Part shown: in pieces, positions 17,599 through 28,322 of the stretch
Numbering within the stretch: the first letter of the stretch is position 1
Layout of the letters: every line of letters starts with the position of its first letter
Source of the DNA: Corynebacterium sp.
GTDB lineage: Bacteria; Actinomycetota; Actinomycetes; Mycobacteriales; Mycobacteriaceae
Reading direction: 5' to 3'
Assembly (NCBI GenBank): GCA_030527885.1
Contig: JAUMZY010000004.1
Coordinates: 1-64,000 of the forward strand
Length of the DNA stretch: 64,000 nt
Notes under the pieces: generated by a model
What the model was told of the DNA's origin: nothing
Databases searched by the model: none
What the model saw: only the letters and a program-made list of their open reading frames with translations
Program-made: the position numbers and the translations under genes

Positions 17599-18209
17599 TT
17601 ATCGGGTTCCTTGGATGACTTGGAAAGCTACGGCAACGACAAGTGCGTTATAGAAAAATGATAACACGCTGTGAATGAGAACCATGCGGCGACCCGTAAA
17701 ACCCACGATTGTCACATCAGAAGTGGAGAATGACACCCCGATGGTGAAGGAAAAATACAGGTAGTTGAGAAGTTTCCGTCATCGTTTTTGGTTGCGGGAA
17801 ATTTAAATACCGAATCGTGGGTATCCACCACTTGGTAGATTTGCGCAACCCCAATGTGCAATAGCATCCAGGACACCACCACTCCGACGGCAGCGGCGAT
17901 CCGGTTGATGAGTTCCAGTCCAGATTGGCCACTGAGAATGGCGGCGGTGATACCCACGATGATGGCGCCAAAGATGAAGAACCGGGAGAAGGTGAAGGCG
18001 CGTTCCCGAAAGCGGGAATTGAGGCGGGGCACTCCCATGCCGTCCCAGGCTGCGCTGATGACCATGCTGACGAAGAGTACGGCGAGTATTTCCCAGATGA
18101 AGAGGGACAGCATCATGTCCGAGAAAATGTATATGCCGCCGGCAAGGATGATGATTAGTTCTAGAAGCAGGGAGAGCCACCAGTAGTGGGTGCGGATGAG
18201 TTGCGCCAT
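17599..18209 (-). pseudogene. DUF1345 membrane protein, frameshifted
   Basis: The first frame from ATG 18209 encodes four hydrophobic helices (WWLSLLLELIIILAGGIYIF, VLFVSMVISAAWDGMG and so on), then degenerates after KNDDGNFS and stops at 17712. One base shifted, the sequence continues as [18 protein letters not shown] and ends [12 protein letters not shown] at 17599. This matches the typical C-terminus of the DUF1345 family, so a single-base deletion near 17772 broke the gene. Intact size would be about 203 residues. Function of the family is unknown. Confidence 0.8.
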
Positions 18210-18305
18210 AAGTCCTTAATGCTAGTTGGCTTCCCACCTCCGCTGAAGGCTATAAGCTATAATAGATAAAAATTATGCTTCGAGTAACCGATTGATGGTG
18301 ATCCC

Positions 18306-18551
18306 ATGAAGTTAGCTAAGATTTTCCGCGCCCCGGAGGCGGCCCGAATTACAGCGGATTTCGTCGAAAAGCATTGTGCAGAACAAAGCGCCAAGGAGTA
18401 TTTTTCCGACCCCCGGTTTACCGAATTCCTGCGGCTAGTGCGGGAGGAAACCTGGGCGGATGCGGCGAAGGAATACCGTGAGGTAACCGGGGAGGACATC
18501 CGGACCAGTGCAATTGCCGCGAAGGTGGCCCGGCGCATTTTTCGGGATTAG
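18306..18551 (+). CDS. Small hypothetical protein, 81 residues
   Basis: Starts MKLAKIFRAPEAARI with a short leader; charged, predicted mostly helical (KEYFSDPRFTEFLRLVREE), no membrane segment and no recognised domain. It is flanked by divergent and convergent small genes. One GCTTNTCGACG copy lies in it (18362-18372, inverse orientation). Codon structure looks real, but function is unknown. Confidence 0.6.
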   Translation: MKLAKIFRAPEAARITADFVEKHCAEQSAKEYFSDPRFTEFLRLVREETWADAAKEYREVTGEDIRTSAIAAKVARRIFRD

Positions 18552-18559
18552 TTGTTGCC

Positions 18560-18766
18560 TTATCCCCGCATGTCCGTGATGGAGCTGGACATCCTGTAGA
18601 TGAAGAAGACGACGGCGATGAAGAGCGCTAGTTTGACGAGCTCCATGAGGATTTTGGTGATTTTTTCGTTCGGGAGGGTCCGGGAGTCGAGAATGCGCCA
18701 GATTGACCGCAGGGTGATGAGTATTGCTGCCACCCCGATGATGAAGGGGACATATCCAAATAGCAT
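18560..18766 (-). CDS. Small two-helix membrane protein
   Basis: 68 residues with two hydrophobic stretches, GYVPFIIGVAAILITL near the start and ELVKLALFIAVVFFIYRM near the end, separated by a basic loop (RSIWRILDSRTLPNEK). Probably an inner-membrane protein of unknown role. Its end lies 8 bp from the end of the convergent 81-residue gene. Confidence 0.6.
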   Translation of the reverse strand: MLFGYVPFIIGVAAILITLRSIWRILDSRTLPNEKITKILMELVKLALFIAVVFFIYRMSSSITDMRG

Positions 18767-18896
18767 ATGGTGCTCCGTATCTTCTACATTATTTCCATTT
18801 CCTTTATAGCTGCGCTGCTGCCATATTTCTATATGTTTTGGCTATGGTGGGGATGCGCTGGCGCCGCTGTTGCCGGCACGCCCCCATGTGGGTTTA

Positions 18897-19715
18897 ATGA
18901 AATGCATGTGTATCACCAAGGTCGACATAACTTCCCCTTCTTCCCTGCCCGGCGTGCTGCTCAATGATCACACCGGCTGGTTCCGCGACGAGGAGCAACA
19001 GCTCAGCCGGGTGTTTTCCCACGGTGATGGCCACTGGTTGGTGCAGCAGGAGGGGGATTCCATGAGGTTCAGTAAGCTGGGTGGCAGCGCGGGGAGCGTG
19101 CCGCTGACGCTGTCGATCGTCGACAAGCCTGAGCTGGGGCGATTGGGGGTGGTGTCAGGGATTGATTTTTCCTATCTCTCCCCCACAGGTGCGCGGCTGG
19201 TGCGCCTGGCCACGCCGTCGGTGTGGGAGGCGTTGGCCACGGCGATTCTGCGGCAGGTGATCAAGGCGGAGCAGGCACGCAAGTTAATTGCGGGGTTTCG
19301 GGCAGAATTGGGGGAAGAGGTGGCTGGGTATCGGTGTTTTCCGCTTGTCGACGCCGTCACCAACGCCAGCAATGATCTTTACACCCGCTTGGGGTTGTCG
19401 TTTTTTCAATCCGCGTTGCAGAATGCGGCGACGTGGATGCAAGATTACGAGCCCTGCGCCCCAGATGAGTTGTTAACAGAGCTGCTGAGTATTCCCAGAA
19501 TTGGCCCGTGGACCGCAGGCGTGGTGGTGGCGGATGTGACGAATGATTTTTCGTTCTATCCGCAGAGTGACAGAGCCATTCGCCTGCGGGCATCCGGGTT
19601 GAGTGACAAACGCCCATGGTCAACGGATGGCCGGAAGTTTGAGCAGGAATGGCGGGCACTGACCGGAGTCGATAACAGTGCGTGCACCATGCTGGCATTA
19701 GCCGATGAGCCCTGA
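18897..19715 (+). CDS. HhH-GPD base-excision DNA glycosylase (AlkA-like)
   Basis: About 272 residues if started at ATG 18897; a TTG at 18870 or ATG at 18906 is also possible. The helix-hairpin-helix reads LLSIPRIGPWTAGVVVADV and is followed by the catalytic-Asp segment FYPQSDRAIR, the usual layout of 3-methyladenine DNA glycosylases. The N-terminal part (SFYLSP-like beta domain and ATPSVWEALATAILRQVIKAEQA) fits the DUF4130/AlkA-type core. Predicted to remove alkylated bases in the cytoplasm. Stand-alone gene. Two copies of the dispersed 11-mer lie inside (19118-19128 and 19343-19353). Confidence 0.75.
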   Translation: MKCMCITKVDITSPSSLPGVLLNDHTGWFRDEEQQLSRVFSHGDGHWLVQQEGDSMRFSKLGGSAGSVPLTLSIVDKPELGRLGVVSGIDFSYLSPTGARLVRLATPSVWEALATAILRQVIKAEQARKLIAGFRAELGEEVAGYRCFPLVDAVTNASNDLYTRLGLSFFQSALQNAATWMQDYEPCAPDELLTELLSIPRIGPWTAGVVVADVTNDFSFYPQSDRAIRLRASGLSDKRPWSTDGRKFEQEWRALTGVDNSACTMLALADEP

Positions 19716-19746
19716 GGGCAGGGTGTTTGGTTTTATGAAAAACTCT

Positions 19747-20927
19747 CTATTTCTCCCAATTTTTCCAGGCCGCGCATAAACTAGCCACCACAATGACCCC
19801 CGCTGATGCTATAAGAATCACCTGCTGGGAACCATGTTGACCTAAAAATCCATAAGCCACATAAGCAACCGGGATTACACCAAAAGAAAATGTATAATCA
19901 ATAGATGACACCCGCCCAATTTCGTCCGAGCGTACTTTAGTTTGCAACGCCGAACCCCACAACGAACCCGAAACCTCAGACACAAACCCAGCAACAACTG
20001 CGGCAACCAACAGTAACCAATACGACAACCCCATACCAACAGCCAATAGTGGCAGCGCCGCCAGCGCAAACGCAAAAAATGACATGGCTATTAGATTCCG
20101 ACGTATCGGCACCTGCACCAGAACTGCTGCACAATGATGTATCCCAGTGATGTAGCAGATATGACAAACGACCATTGCGATTGGCTGCCTGCTTCTAAAA
20201 AGACAAACGGCAGAGTAACTGAGCTAGCACCCGACTCTACGGATAATAATGCTGCCCACATGAGAATCGAAAAAAGAAACCATGGATATTTTTCGGATAG
20301 GTATCTAGCCCCGATACTACGATCATCCACATTGGTATCTGCCACATGGGATTCTTCGTGTGGCTCATAACGAATACATGCCACCGCCACACCAGCAAGG
20401 ATAGTCAATACCGCAATGGCAATAAAAATAATGTTATAACCACAGATGGGGATAAGTATCCCCGCTAATGCTGGCCCAATGACAGCCATGAAGTTACGTG
20501 CACCACGTACCAAAGCATTAGCTGAAACATTCTGCGCCGCTGGGATGATAGACGGCAATAGTGAATACAGACTCGGAGATCCAAAAGCACCGATAAGCCC
20601 TGTAGTAAACGACACAGCATATACCTGCCACCCCAACCCATAGCGGAATAGGCACAGTGCAAGCACTATATGTACCCCGCCACTAAGAATAAGCGTACTG
20701 CTGGCAAGTCGAACTCGGTTACATTTATCCGCAGCTATCCCACCAACCAATGCTAACCCAATAGTTGGTAGGGTTCTCGCAGCTAGAATAAACCCAATAC
20801 CAGTTGGATTAGACTCTTCAACCCCAACAAAAACAAGGGCAAGCGACAACGCCGAAAGGGCAAGCGATTGTAACGCTTGCCCAACAACGAGATACCAGAG
20901 TGAGACTGGAAAAATTTTACGAACCAA
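19747..20927 (-). pseudogene. MFS transporter, frameshifted
   Basis: The frame starting with TTG at 20927, directly after the queC stop, encodes an MFS protein (MVRKIFPVSLWYLVVGQALQ, then GFILAARTLPTIGLALVGG) of about eight helices and stops at 20091. A shifted frame continues with VLVQVPIRRNLIAMSFFAF and further helices to 19747. One shift near 20130 joins them into a protein of about 390 residues, normal for a 12-helix exporter. Position after queC suggests export of, or resistance to, a compound made by a 7-deazaguanine pathway. Local DNA is AT-rich compared with neighbours. Confidence 0.75.
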
Positions 20928-21629
20928 TTACTCCACCGTCAGAGAATTATTTGCATACACAGTGGTATCAGCAATGTGCGCCTGCTTAAAAGCTTCTCTT
21001 CGATCAATACATGGCTCACATGTGCCACAATGGATTTCATCAGAAGATGCGCAACTCCAGGTTTCAGAAAGATCCAGTCCAAGTGAATGACCGAGAGCTA
21101 TCACTTCACTCTTCAACATCTTTAAATATGGGACCTGGAAATCCATTGCATATTCATCACCTTCACACGAGGAAGTCACCACACCCAAAAGCTTAAAGTA
21201 CGAAACCTTATTATCAAAATAAATCGTGTCATTGTAATGCACTGCATAGTAGATTGAACGTGCACCTTGTTTCAAGCCCCAGGAAGCAGCCATCAGTAAA
21301 GCAATAGCCGAACCAAACGGTTGCACGTCATAAGAATTTTCCAGAGTAGTTTCATCGCTGTACAAATTCGGACCTGCAACTTTTCGCATATACTGCGGAT
21401 TTGGCAAACCGTAAAATTCCCGCATTGAATCTGAAAAATCTACAATATGATGCTCGATTCCCAATTCGACTGCAATTTTCTTAGCTGATTCAATTTCAGC
21501 CTTGGCTTCTTTCTCGCCAAAATTAAACGTAAGTGCCAAAACTTTTTTACCTTGATTCTTAACAAGATCAAAAGCCAGAGTGGAGGAATCTGGTCCTCCC
21601 GACAGGAGAAGAACAGCTGGTTCTTTCAT
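20928..21629 (-). CDS. QueC-like 7-cyano-7-deazaguanine synthase
   Basis: 233 residues from ATG 21629 with ribosome site AAAGGAAAG. The PP-loop LLLSGGPDSSTL (residues 8-19) binds ATP; the C-terminal zinc cluster is CASSDEIHCGTCEPC followed by IDRREAF, exactly the QueC arrangement. QueC converts carboxy-deazaguanine to preQ0 by two ATP-dependent steps. No queD, queE, queF or tgt lies in the window, so this may serve another product or a defence-type modification. It is coupled to the broken MFS gene. AT-rich composition suggests transfer. Confidence 0.85.
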   Translation of the reverse strand: MKEPAVLLLSGGPDSSTLAFDLVKNQGKKVLALTFNFGEKEAKAEIESAKKIAVELGIEHHIVDFSDSMREFYGLPNPQYMRKVAGPNLYSDETTLENSYDVQPFGSAIALLMAASWGLKQGARSIYYAVHYNDTIYFDNKVSYFKLLGVVTSSCEGDEYAMDFQVPYLKMLKSEVIALGHSLGLDLSETWSCASSDEIHCGTCEPCIDRREAFKQAHIADTTVYANNSLTVE

Positions 21630-21908
21630 CAATCTTTCCTTTCTTACATAATTGATGAGATATCACACTGTTGCATTAAACGCTATCCGACATCGCCCCC
21701 CGTCAATATAAAATTGTATTAATTTTACCAAGAATTATATATGCTCTATATCGCAAGAAAGAAATCGGCTCCGATCAGTGTCATCTCCAGTCAATAAACC
21801 AACTTCTACGCATATAATTTGTGGGATATTAAAATCCCAGCAAGCCATCAAATACTATAAATTTATTATTTTTTTTCTTAATTAAAACTCCTGTCCACCA
21901 CGGTTCAA

Positions 21909-21929
21909 GTACCTCACTTAGTGTGTACC
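21909..21929. promoter_or_regulatory. Imperfect palindrome upstream of the DUF2255 gene
   Basis: Arms GTACcTCAC and GTGtGTAC flank a TTA centre. A second inverted pair, TTCCGGTA (about 21968) and TACCGGAA (about 22010), lies closer to the gene. Both could be binding sites for a redox or MarR/HxlR-type regulator, which is not in the window. The rest of 21630-22029 is AT-rich with no gene seen. Confidence 0.45.
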
Positions 21930-22029
21930 TACAAGATCACCCTGAGGGGTTTACTGACAGGGCCTGTTTCCGGTATTTCTATTGGGGCATCCTGGAGGGT
22001 ACGGAAACTACCGGAAAGGAACAAGAATT

Positions 22030-22407
22030 ATGGCCCAGTGGCCCCAGGATGTTATGACCAAGATTGCGGCAGCGGATGATTTGCACATTGCGCCTTACCA
22101 TCCGGATGGGATCACCACCGGCACTTTGACCTGGATTTGGTCGGTGGTTGTGGATGACCGACTCTTTGTACGGGCGTGGAATGGTACCCACAGCCGCTGG
22201 TATCAGTCAGCGGTGGCGCAGCGCGCCGGGTTGATTACCGTGGCAGGTGCTCAGTACGAGGTGGAGTTCACACCGATTGCGGATGCAGAGTTGAACACCA
22301 AGATTGATGCTGCGTATAACGCAAAATATACGGGTAGTTCATATTTGCCGCCGATGGTGGGGCCAGGCCCAAAGGCTGCAACTGTAGAGATCACACCGGG
22401 AGGTTAG
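22030..22407 (+). CDS. DUF2255 family protein
   Basis: 125 residues from ATG 22030, preceded by GGAAAGGAAC. The core WIWSVVVDDRLFVRAWNGTHSRWYQSA matches small actinobacterial proteins annotated as DUF2255, beta-rich with a split-barrel look. Such proteins often sit next to oxidoreductases and may bind a flavin or nucleotide, but the role is unproven. The next gene starts three bases after the stop, so they share a transcript. Confidence 0.75.
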   Translation: MAQWPQDVMTKIAAADDLHIAPYHPDGITTGTLTWIWSVVVDDRLFVRAWNGTHSRWYQSAVAQRAGLITVAGAQYEVEFTPIADAELNTKIDAAYNAKYTGSSYLPPMVGPGPKAATVEITPGG

Positions 22408-22410
22408 AAC

Positions 22411-23075
22411 ATGAAGATGACGGTTTTAGGCACGGGCAAAGTGGGCCAGACACTGGCTGGTGCGTTGGATGCGTTGGGGCATGAGGTTGCCATGGGCACT
22501 CGAAACCCAGAGGTTACTTTGAGCCGCGCGGATGCGGAGTTTTCGCAGTGGCTTGAGGCGCATCCATACGTCACGCTCCTCCCCTATGCCGAGGCCAGTG
22601 CGCGGGCAGAGGTGGTGCTGAATGTTACTCATGGTGAAACCAGCTTATCGACGCTCGAAGGCATCGGCGCTGCGACTTTGGCGGGTAAGATTCTGTTGGA
22701 TCTGGCTCTGCCGCTGGATCTGTCGCAGGGTTTCCCACCCACATTGACCGTGGCGAACACGGATAGTTTGGGTGAGCAGGTGCAACGAGCTTTCCCGGAA
22801 ACGAAAGTTGTGAAGTCGCTGACCAGTGTGTTTCATGAGGTAATGGTGGAGCCAACGCGGATTCCAGGTGAGCATAATCTTTTCATTGCTGGCAATGATA
22901 ATGATGCGAAGGATGTGGTGCGGGTATCTTGAGGCAGTTCGGTTGGCCGGTGGATTCCATTATTGATCTGGGGGATATCACTGGGGCGCGGGCGTTGGAG
23001 ATGTATTCCCGCATGTATTTCACCCTAGTGAATGCGTTGGGCACCTTTGAGGTGAATATCAAGGTGCAACGTTAG
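22411..23075 (+). pseudogene. NADP-dependent F420-reductase-like oxidoreductase, frameshifted
   Basis: The N-terminus KMTVLGTGKVGQTLAGALDA is a Rossmann dinucleotide fold with GxGxxG, followed by MGTRNPEVT for NADP phosphate binding. The frame ends at 22932, but shifting by one base near 22925 gives LRQFGWPVDSIIDLGDITGA and a natural end at 23075. The intact protein would be about 221 residues, usual for the family of NADP-binding F420-reductase-like proteins. Operon with the DUF2255 gene. Confidence 0.75.
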
Positions 23076-23080
23076 AGGCG

Positions 23081-23843
23081 TTAGAGGTGGGTGCCGCCGG
23101 TGGCGTCGATGATGTGGCCGGTGACCCAGGCGGCATCGTCAGAGGCGAGGAAGGACACGATGCCGGCGATGTCTTCTGGTTGGCCGACTCGCCCTAAGGC
23201 CACGTCTGCGGCGATGGCGGCCATGACGTCGGTGTTTCCGCGAAGCCAGTCGGCGTTGATGTCGGTGTCAACCACGCCGGGGGCCACGGCATTGACGGTG
23301 ATGCGGCGGGGTCCGAGGTGTTTCGCCAGGGTGCGGGTGAAGGTGTCGATTGCGCCTTTGGTCATGGCGTAGCCGATGATGTGGGGGGAAGGCGATGCGG
23401 GTGACACCGGAGGAAATGTTGATGATGCGCCCACCGTCCACCATGCGCGATAATCCATCGCGTACGATGAAATATGGGGCGGTGACGTTGATGGTCTGCT
23501 GGGTTTCGAAATCGGCGGGGCTGAAGTCTTCGATGATGCCGCACAGGGTGATGCCGGCGTTATTCACCAGGACACGGAGGTTACTCACGTCCATCCCTTC
23601 GGTGGCGTGGTCGAAGGCTGGCCAAAAATCAGCAACGTGAGTGAGATCGGCTTGGAAAGTGAAGGCGGCGCCACCGGCAGCGGTGATGTCTGCGGCGACT
23701 GCGGCCGCGGCTTTCTGGTTGGTGCCGTAGTGGATTCCGACCTGGTAGCCGTCGTGCGCGAGGCGGCGGGCGATGACCTGACCGATGCCCCGGCTGGCTC
23801 CTGTGATGATGGCAATGGGTGGCGATGGTGGTGTGTGCAACAT
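23081..23843 (-). pseudogene. Short-chain dehydrogenase, frameshifted
   Basis: From ATG 23843 the Rossmann start IAIITGASRGIGQVIARRL, the NNAG motif ([11 protein letters not shown]) and the Ser region INISSG are present. Near 23384 a run of six G (C on the coding strand) shifts the frame; the continuation [20 protein letters not shown] carries the catalytic YxxxK, then [13 protein letters not shown] and an end at 23081. One extra base explains it. Intact length would be 253 residues. Divergent from a TetR gene with a palindrome between them, so it is probably that regulator's target. Confidence 0.8.
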
Positions 23844-23856
23844 GCCCCCACTATAG

Positions 23857-23882
23857 ATACTTGTAGCGATCACTACAAGTAT
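23857..23882. promoter_or_regulatory. Perfect palindrome between SDR and TetR genes
   Basis: ATACTTGTAG (23857-23866) and CTACAAGTAT (23873-23882) are perfect 10-bp inverted repeats around CGATCA. It lies 13 bp upstream of the SDR start and 43 bp upstream of the TetR start, ideal for control of both promoters. Confidence 0.8.
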
Positions 23883-23925
23883 GGCTGCTACACTACCAGC
23901 TACCACAAACATTGAGAGGAGTAAC

Positions 23926-24507
23926 ATGGCAGGCCGCGCCGGACAGGGACGCAAATTCGACACCACCAAGGCCCTGGAAGCCGCCACGCTGGTCTTTTGG
24001 GAATACGGCTACGAAGGCGCATCACTTGCCGCCCTCACCCAGGCCATGGGCATCAATCCGCCCAGCCTGTACAAAGCCTTCGGCTCCAAGGAAGAACTTT
24101 TCTTCACCGTCATTGACCACTACAACGCCACCCACGGGGCGTTTCTCGCCACCGCGCTAGCTGAGGAAACCGACGGCATCGTCCTCCTCAGCAGAATCCT
24201 CCGGGAAGCCGCCAACCACTACCCCGCCCAGGACATCCCCGGCGGATGCCTGGTTATCAGCGCCGCCGTCACCGTGAGCAGCGCCCATAAACATGTTGGC
24301 GACCGCCTGGCAGCCATGCGTAACGACAACATTCACCACATGGCCACCAAACCCGGAGTCACGCACACCATGGCACAATTCACCGCAGCCACCCTACAGG
24401 GCATGAGCCAACAGGCTCGCGATGGCGCCACCGCCGAAGAACTCCACGCCATCGCGGAGCTAGCCATCACCGCGCTCGCCGGGAACATGGGGCGTCGAAA
24501 AGCTTAG
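23926..24507 (+). CDS. TetR-family regulator next to SDR
   Basis: 193 residues from ATG 23926, which has GAGGAG upstream; a longer frame from 23881 would run over the operator. The helix-turn-helix is GYEGASLAALTQAMGINPPS then LYKAFGSKEELF, typical for TetR regulators of AcrR/YxaF-like type. The C-terminal domain includes GGCLVISAAVTVSS and a closing TAALQ-like helix. Likely controls the divergent dehydrogenase through the palindrome at 23857-23882. The coding end, GRRKA and stop, is formed by a GCTTNTCGACG copy. Confidence 0.85.
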   Translation: MAGRAGQGRKFDTTKALEAATLVFWEYGYEGASLAALTQAMGINPPSLYKAFGSKEELFFTVIDHYNATHGAFLATALAEETDGIVLLSRILREAANHYPAQDIPGGCLVISAAVTVSSAHKHVGDRLAAMRNDNIHHMATKPGVTHTMAQFTAATLQGMSQQARDGATAEELHAIAELAITALAGNMGRRKA

Positions 24508-24548
24508 CGATCCAACAACTTCATGTGCTGCGGCGTATACCGATCACC

Positions 24549-25898
<1,350 letters not shown>

Positions 25899-25902
<4 letters not shown>

Positions 25903-26753
25903 TGTTGTTCCTCCTGGGTTGTTACCGATAGGTGGGCTACTCGGGTGACACTTTCTGAACCGGGTTCTGCCGTGTAGATCATGAACGACAACCCTGGTTC
26001 CGATACTAAAGCCATTTCCTCGTACGTGAGCGTGAGATCACCCACCAGGTGATGGTGAAACGACTTCGTTCCCGTGCCATGCCGGCGCACATTATGGGCG
26101 CTCCACCGGGTGCGGAAATCCGCACTGCAGGTGGAAAGCTCCCCAATCAAATCATGCAAATGCTTGTCATGCGGGCTACGACCAGCCTCAAGGCGCAGGA
26201 TAGCCACGCAAATATCAGCGACATCATTCCAATCAGGGTGGAAGTCACGAGCCCGATCATCCAAAAAGGTAAAACGCGCCAGATTACCCCGCCCCGGACC
26301 ATCGAACACCCAATCGTAAAACTGGCGGCCCATCGGGTTAGTAGCCAGAATGTCCATGCACCCATTCCGAATCACCGCCGGGCCACCAGTGAACGAATTA
26401 AGGGCGTGAATGAGGGTTTTCCGCGTATGCCAACTACTGGTGGGGCGCCGGCGCACAGGTTCCACCACACCATTAGCGGTACGCGCCAGGTCGAATAGCT
26501 GTTCGTGTTCGGCGTCGTCAAGCCTGAGTGCCCGCACGATGGATTCCAGCACAGAATCAGACACCCCCGCAATATTGCCGCGCTCAATTTTTGCGTAATA
26601 CTCCACGCTCACATTCTCCAGCATCGCCACCTCGCTGCGGCGCATCCCAGTCACACATCGATGCCCCCGCAGCTGCTGTCTACCCGCCCGCTCGGGGGTC
26701 ACGCGGGCGCGCCGGGACATGAGAAATGCCCGTACATCATCTCTGGTGCTCAC
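25899..26753 (-). CDS. MmyB-like helix-turn-helix regulator
   Basis: 284 residues. The N-terminal XRE helix-turn-helix (MRRSEVAMLENVSVEYYAKI then ERGNIAGVSDSVLESIVRAL) is followed by the MmyB-type ligand-binding domain (residues about 110-280, with NGCMDILATNPMGRQFYDWV and LTYEEMALVSEPGLSF). Such proteins act as single-component repressors of neighbouring oxidoreductases, possibly sensing fatty acids or other small molecules. First gene of the unit regulator–cupin–AKR. The unusual GTC/ATG choices upstream are weak; ATG 26753 is the best start. Confidence 0.85.
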
Positions 26754-26941
26754 GCTGTCTAGCCTAAACGTGCTGTGTTGCTGGTGGGAGTTACCAGTGG
26801 TACACCCTTGGCAACTAGTCGACGCGCATAGGAACGCAACCCACGATTACAGTGGCAGGGGTCATGCTGGCGAGGCGTTATCGCGTATGGTTTGGTTGTG
26901 GTGACGTGTCCTGGTGGTTGCGTTAGCGGGGCTAGTAAATT

Positions 26942-26996
26942 AAAAACCCCAGGTACTTGGTCTCCGCAATTATTAAGGAGGCTTAGCCTGGGGTTA
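26942..26996 (-). terminator. Terminator after the Sua5-like gene
   Basis: AACCCCAGG/CCTGGGGTT arms pair around a 30-odd base insert that itself contains GCCTCC/GGAG. On the minus strand the stem is followed by TTTTTAATT. Read in the opposite direction it ends with TTATATT, so it may act both ways. Confidence 0.7.
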
Positions 26997-27023
26997 TATT
27001 GGTATCAACACTGATGCATGGGT

Positions 27024-27806
27024 TTAGTAGTAGTCGCCCTGGCGGTAGTTCCACGATGGGAATGATTCCGCCAAGTGCACCATGATCTTGTCGTAATCCA
27101 AGCCTTTACGGATCAGCACGGGGCAGGGCTCCGTCAGGCGCTCACCATTTTGTGCCGGAACGAGCGCACCCTCGGCATCAACCATGGACACCATCACGCC
27201 TTGTTCGTGTCTGCTGTCTTCATCCTTGTCCGGCTGGATGGATGCTACATAATCATCCGCGGTGACGATGATGTCTGCTTCGTTTTCAATCCGTTCGCCA
27301 ATGTTAGCGACCCGGCCGCGGTTGCCCACACCGGAAGGGTTAGCGGAACTTGCGAACACAATGGTGCGGTCGCGTTCCCACAAGGTGGCGGCAATCTGCT
27401 CTGCCGGCCGACCGAACTTGATGACGAAGCAACTCGTGCCCCGAGTATCGGAGGCGAGTTCCCGGATGGTGTCGTCGGGAAGCTGCTTGAATGCTTCTTC
27501 CTTCCAGGGGAGGATGCAGCCCAGCAGAATGTCATCATTCCAGTGCTTTTCGTAGAAAGCCAGCACTTCATCATTGAGCTGCGCTAGTTCCTTCAGCTGC
27601 TCAATGGAGGCACACAGTACAACTCCCGGCTTCGTGCGGTTGCGCTGTTTAGCACTGAATTTCCGCTCAAGTCCGGACCCATCGGAAGCCATCAGAATAT
27701 AACCAACTTTTGTCGCACAGACAATCAATCCACCTGGAGCGCTCAGAAGCTCCACTGCTTCACTTGGTGCACTACCTTCCCATGGGATTTTCGTTGGTTG
27801 TGACAT
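27024..27806 (-). CDS. Sua5/YciO/YrdC-domain protein
   Basis: 260 residues from ATG 27806, with AAAGGA as ribosome site; the longer frame to 27863 lacks one. The YrdC fold is seen in LIVCATKVGYILMASDGSG, FSAKQRNRTKPGVVLCAS and the nucleotide-binding SSANPSGVGNRGRVANIGER. True Sua5/TsaC makes threonylcarbamoyl-AMP for tRNA t6A; this one lacks the usual start of that enzyme and could be a paralogue with a different acceptor. Stand-alone gene followed by a terminator. Confidence 0.75.
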   Translation of the reverse strand: MSQPTKIPWEGSAPSEAVELLSAPGGLIVCATKVGYILMASDGSGLERKFSAKQRNRTKPGVVLCASIEQLKELAQLNDEVLAFYEKHWNDDILLGCILPWKEEAFKQLPDDTIRELASDTRGTSCFVIKFGRPAEQIAATLWERDRTIVFASSANPSGVGNRGRVANIGERIENEADIIVTADDYVASIQPDKDEDSRHEQGVMVSMVDAEGALVPAQNGERLTEPCPVLIRKGLDYDKIMVHLAESFPSWNYRQGDYY

Positions 27807-28109
27807 GTGTATCCTTTCTACGGCCGCACATTCACAAGCCTCACGCCTGGGAGGTGACCGCATCTTCTTAACTAGACAAGAAAAAACCTATATGACCCAA
27901 GCCGGTAGCTACAGATCACGCCAATTAACTTATACTACTGCCAGTAAGCTACCTCATACAATTATTGCGCACCCTGCACCCGGCATGTAGCACCAAACAC
28001 GCATGAACTCACCCGGCTTTTATAGCTTTTCGACGACCCCACCCCGGCGTTTGTTTACGCATGTGGCCGGATTCGACCCGAAACCCGGGCGCATCTTTTT
28101 GCGCAATAG

Positions 28110-28153
28110 CAAAAACCCCAACCCTGCCAATTGTTGGTGTGGGTTGGAGTTTT
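28110..28153 (-). terminator. Terminator after tRNA-Lys
   Basis: AAAACCCCAACCC pairs with GGGTTGGAGTTTT (one bulge) around a loop; the minus strand continues T-rich into GCTATTGC. It lies just past the tRNA-Lys 3' end. Confidence 0.7.
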
Positions 28154-28160
28154 AAAATAA

Positions 28161-28236
28161 TGGTGGGCCCTGTGGGGTTCGAACCCACGACCTGCGGATT
28201 AAAAGTCCGTAGCTCTACCAACTGAGCTAAAGGCCC
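28161..28236 (-). tRNA. tRNA-Lys (TTT)
   Basis: A 76-base cloverleaf: acceptor GGGCCTT/AGGGCCC with one G·U pair, discriminator A and encoded CCA. D arm AGCTCAGTTGGTAGAGC, anticodon loop CTTTTAA (TTT), T arm GGGTTCGAACCC. Confidence 0.96.
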
Positions 28237-28322
28237 CCGTTGCATACATAATAGTGTAGTAACAACGTAGAAGATTCTAGCCTACAAAACACCTAATGGG
28301 AAATCCCAAGCTAAACCCCACC

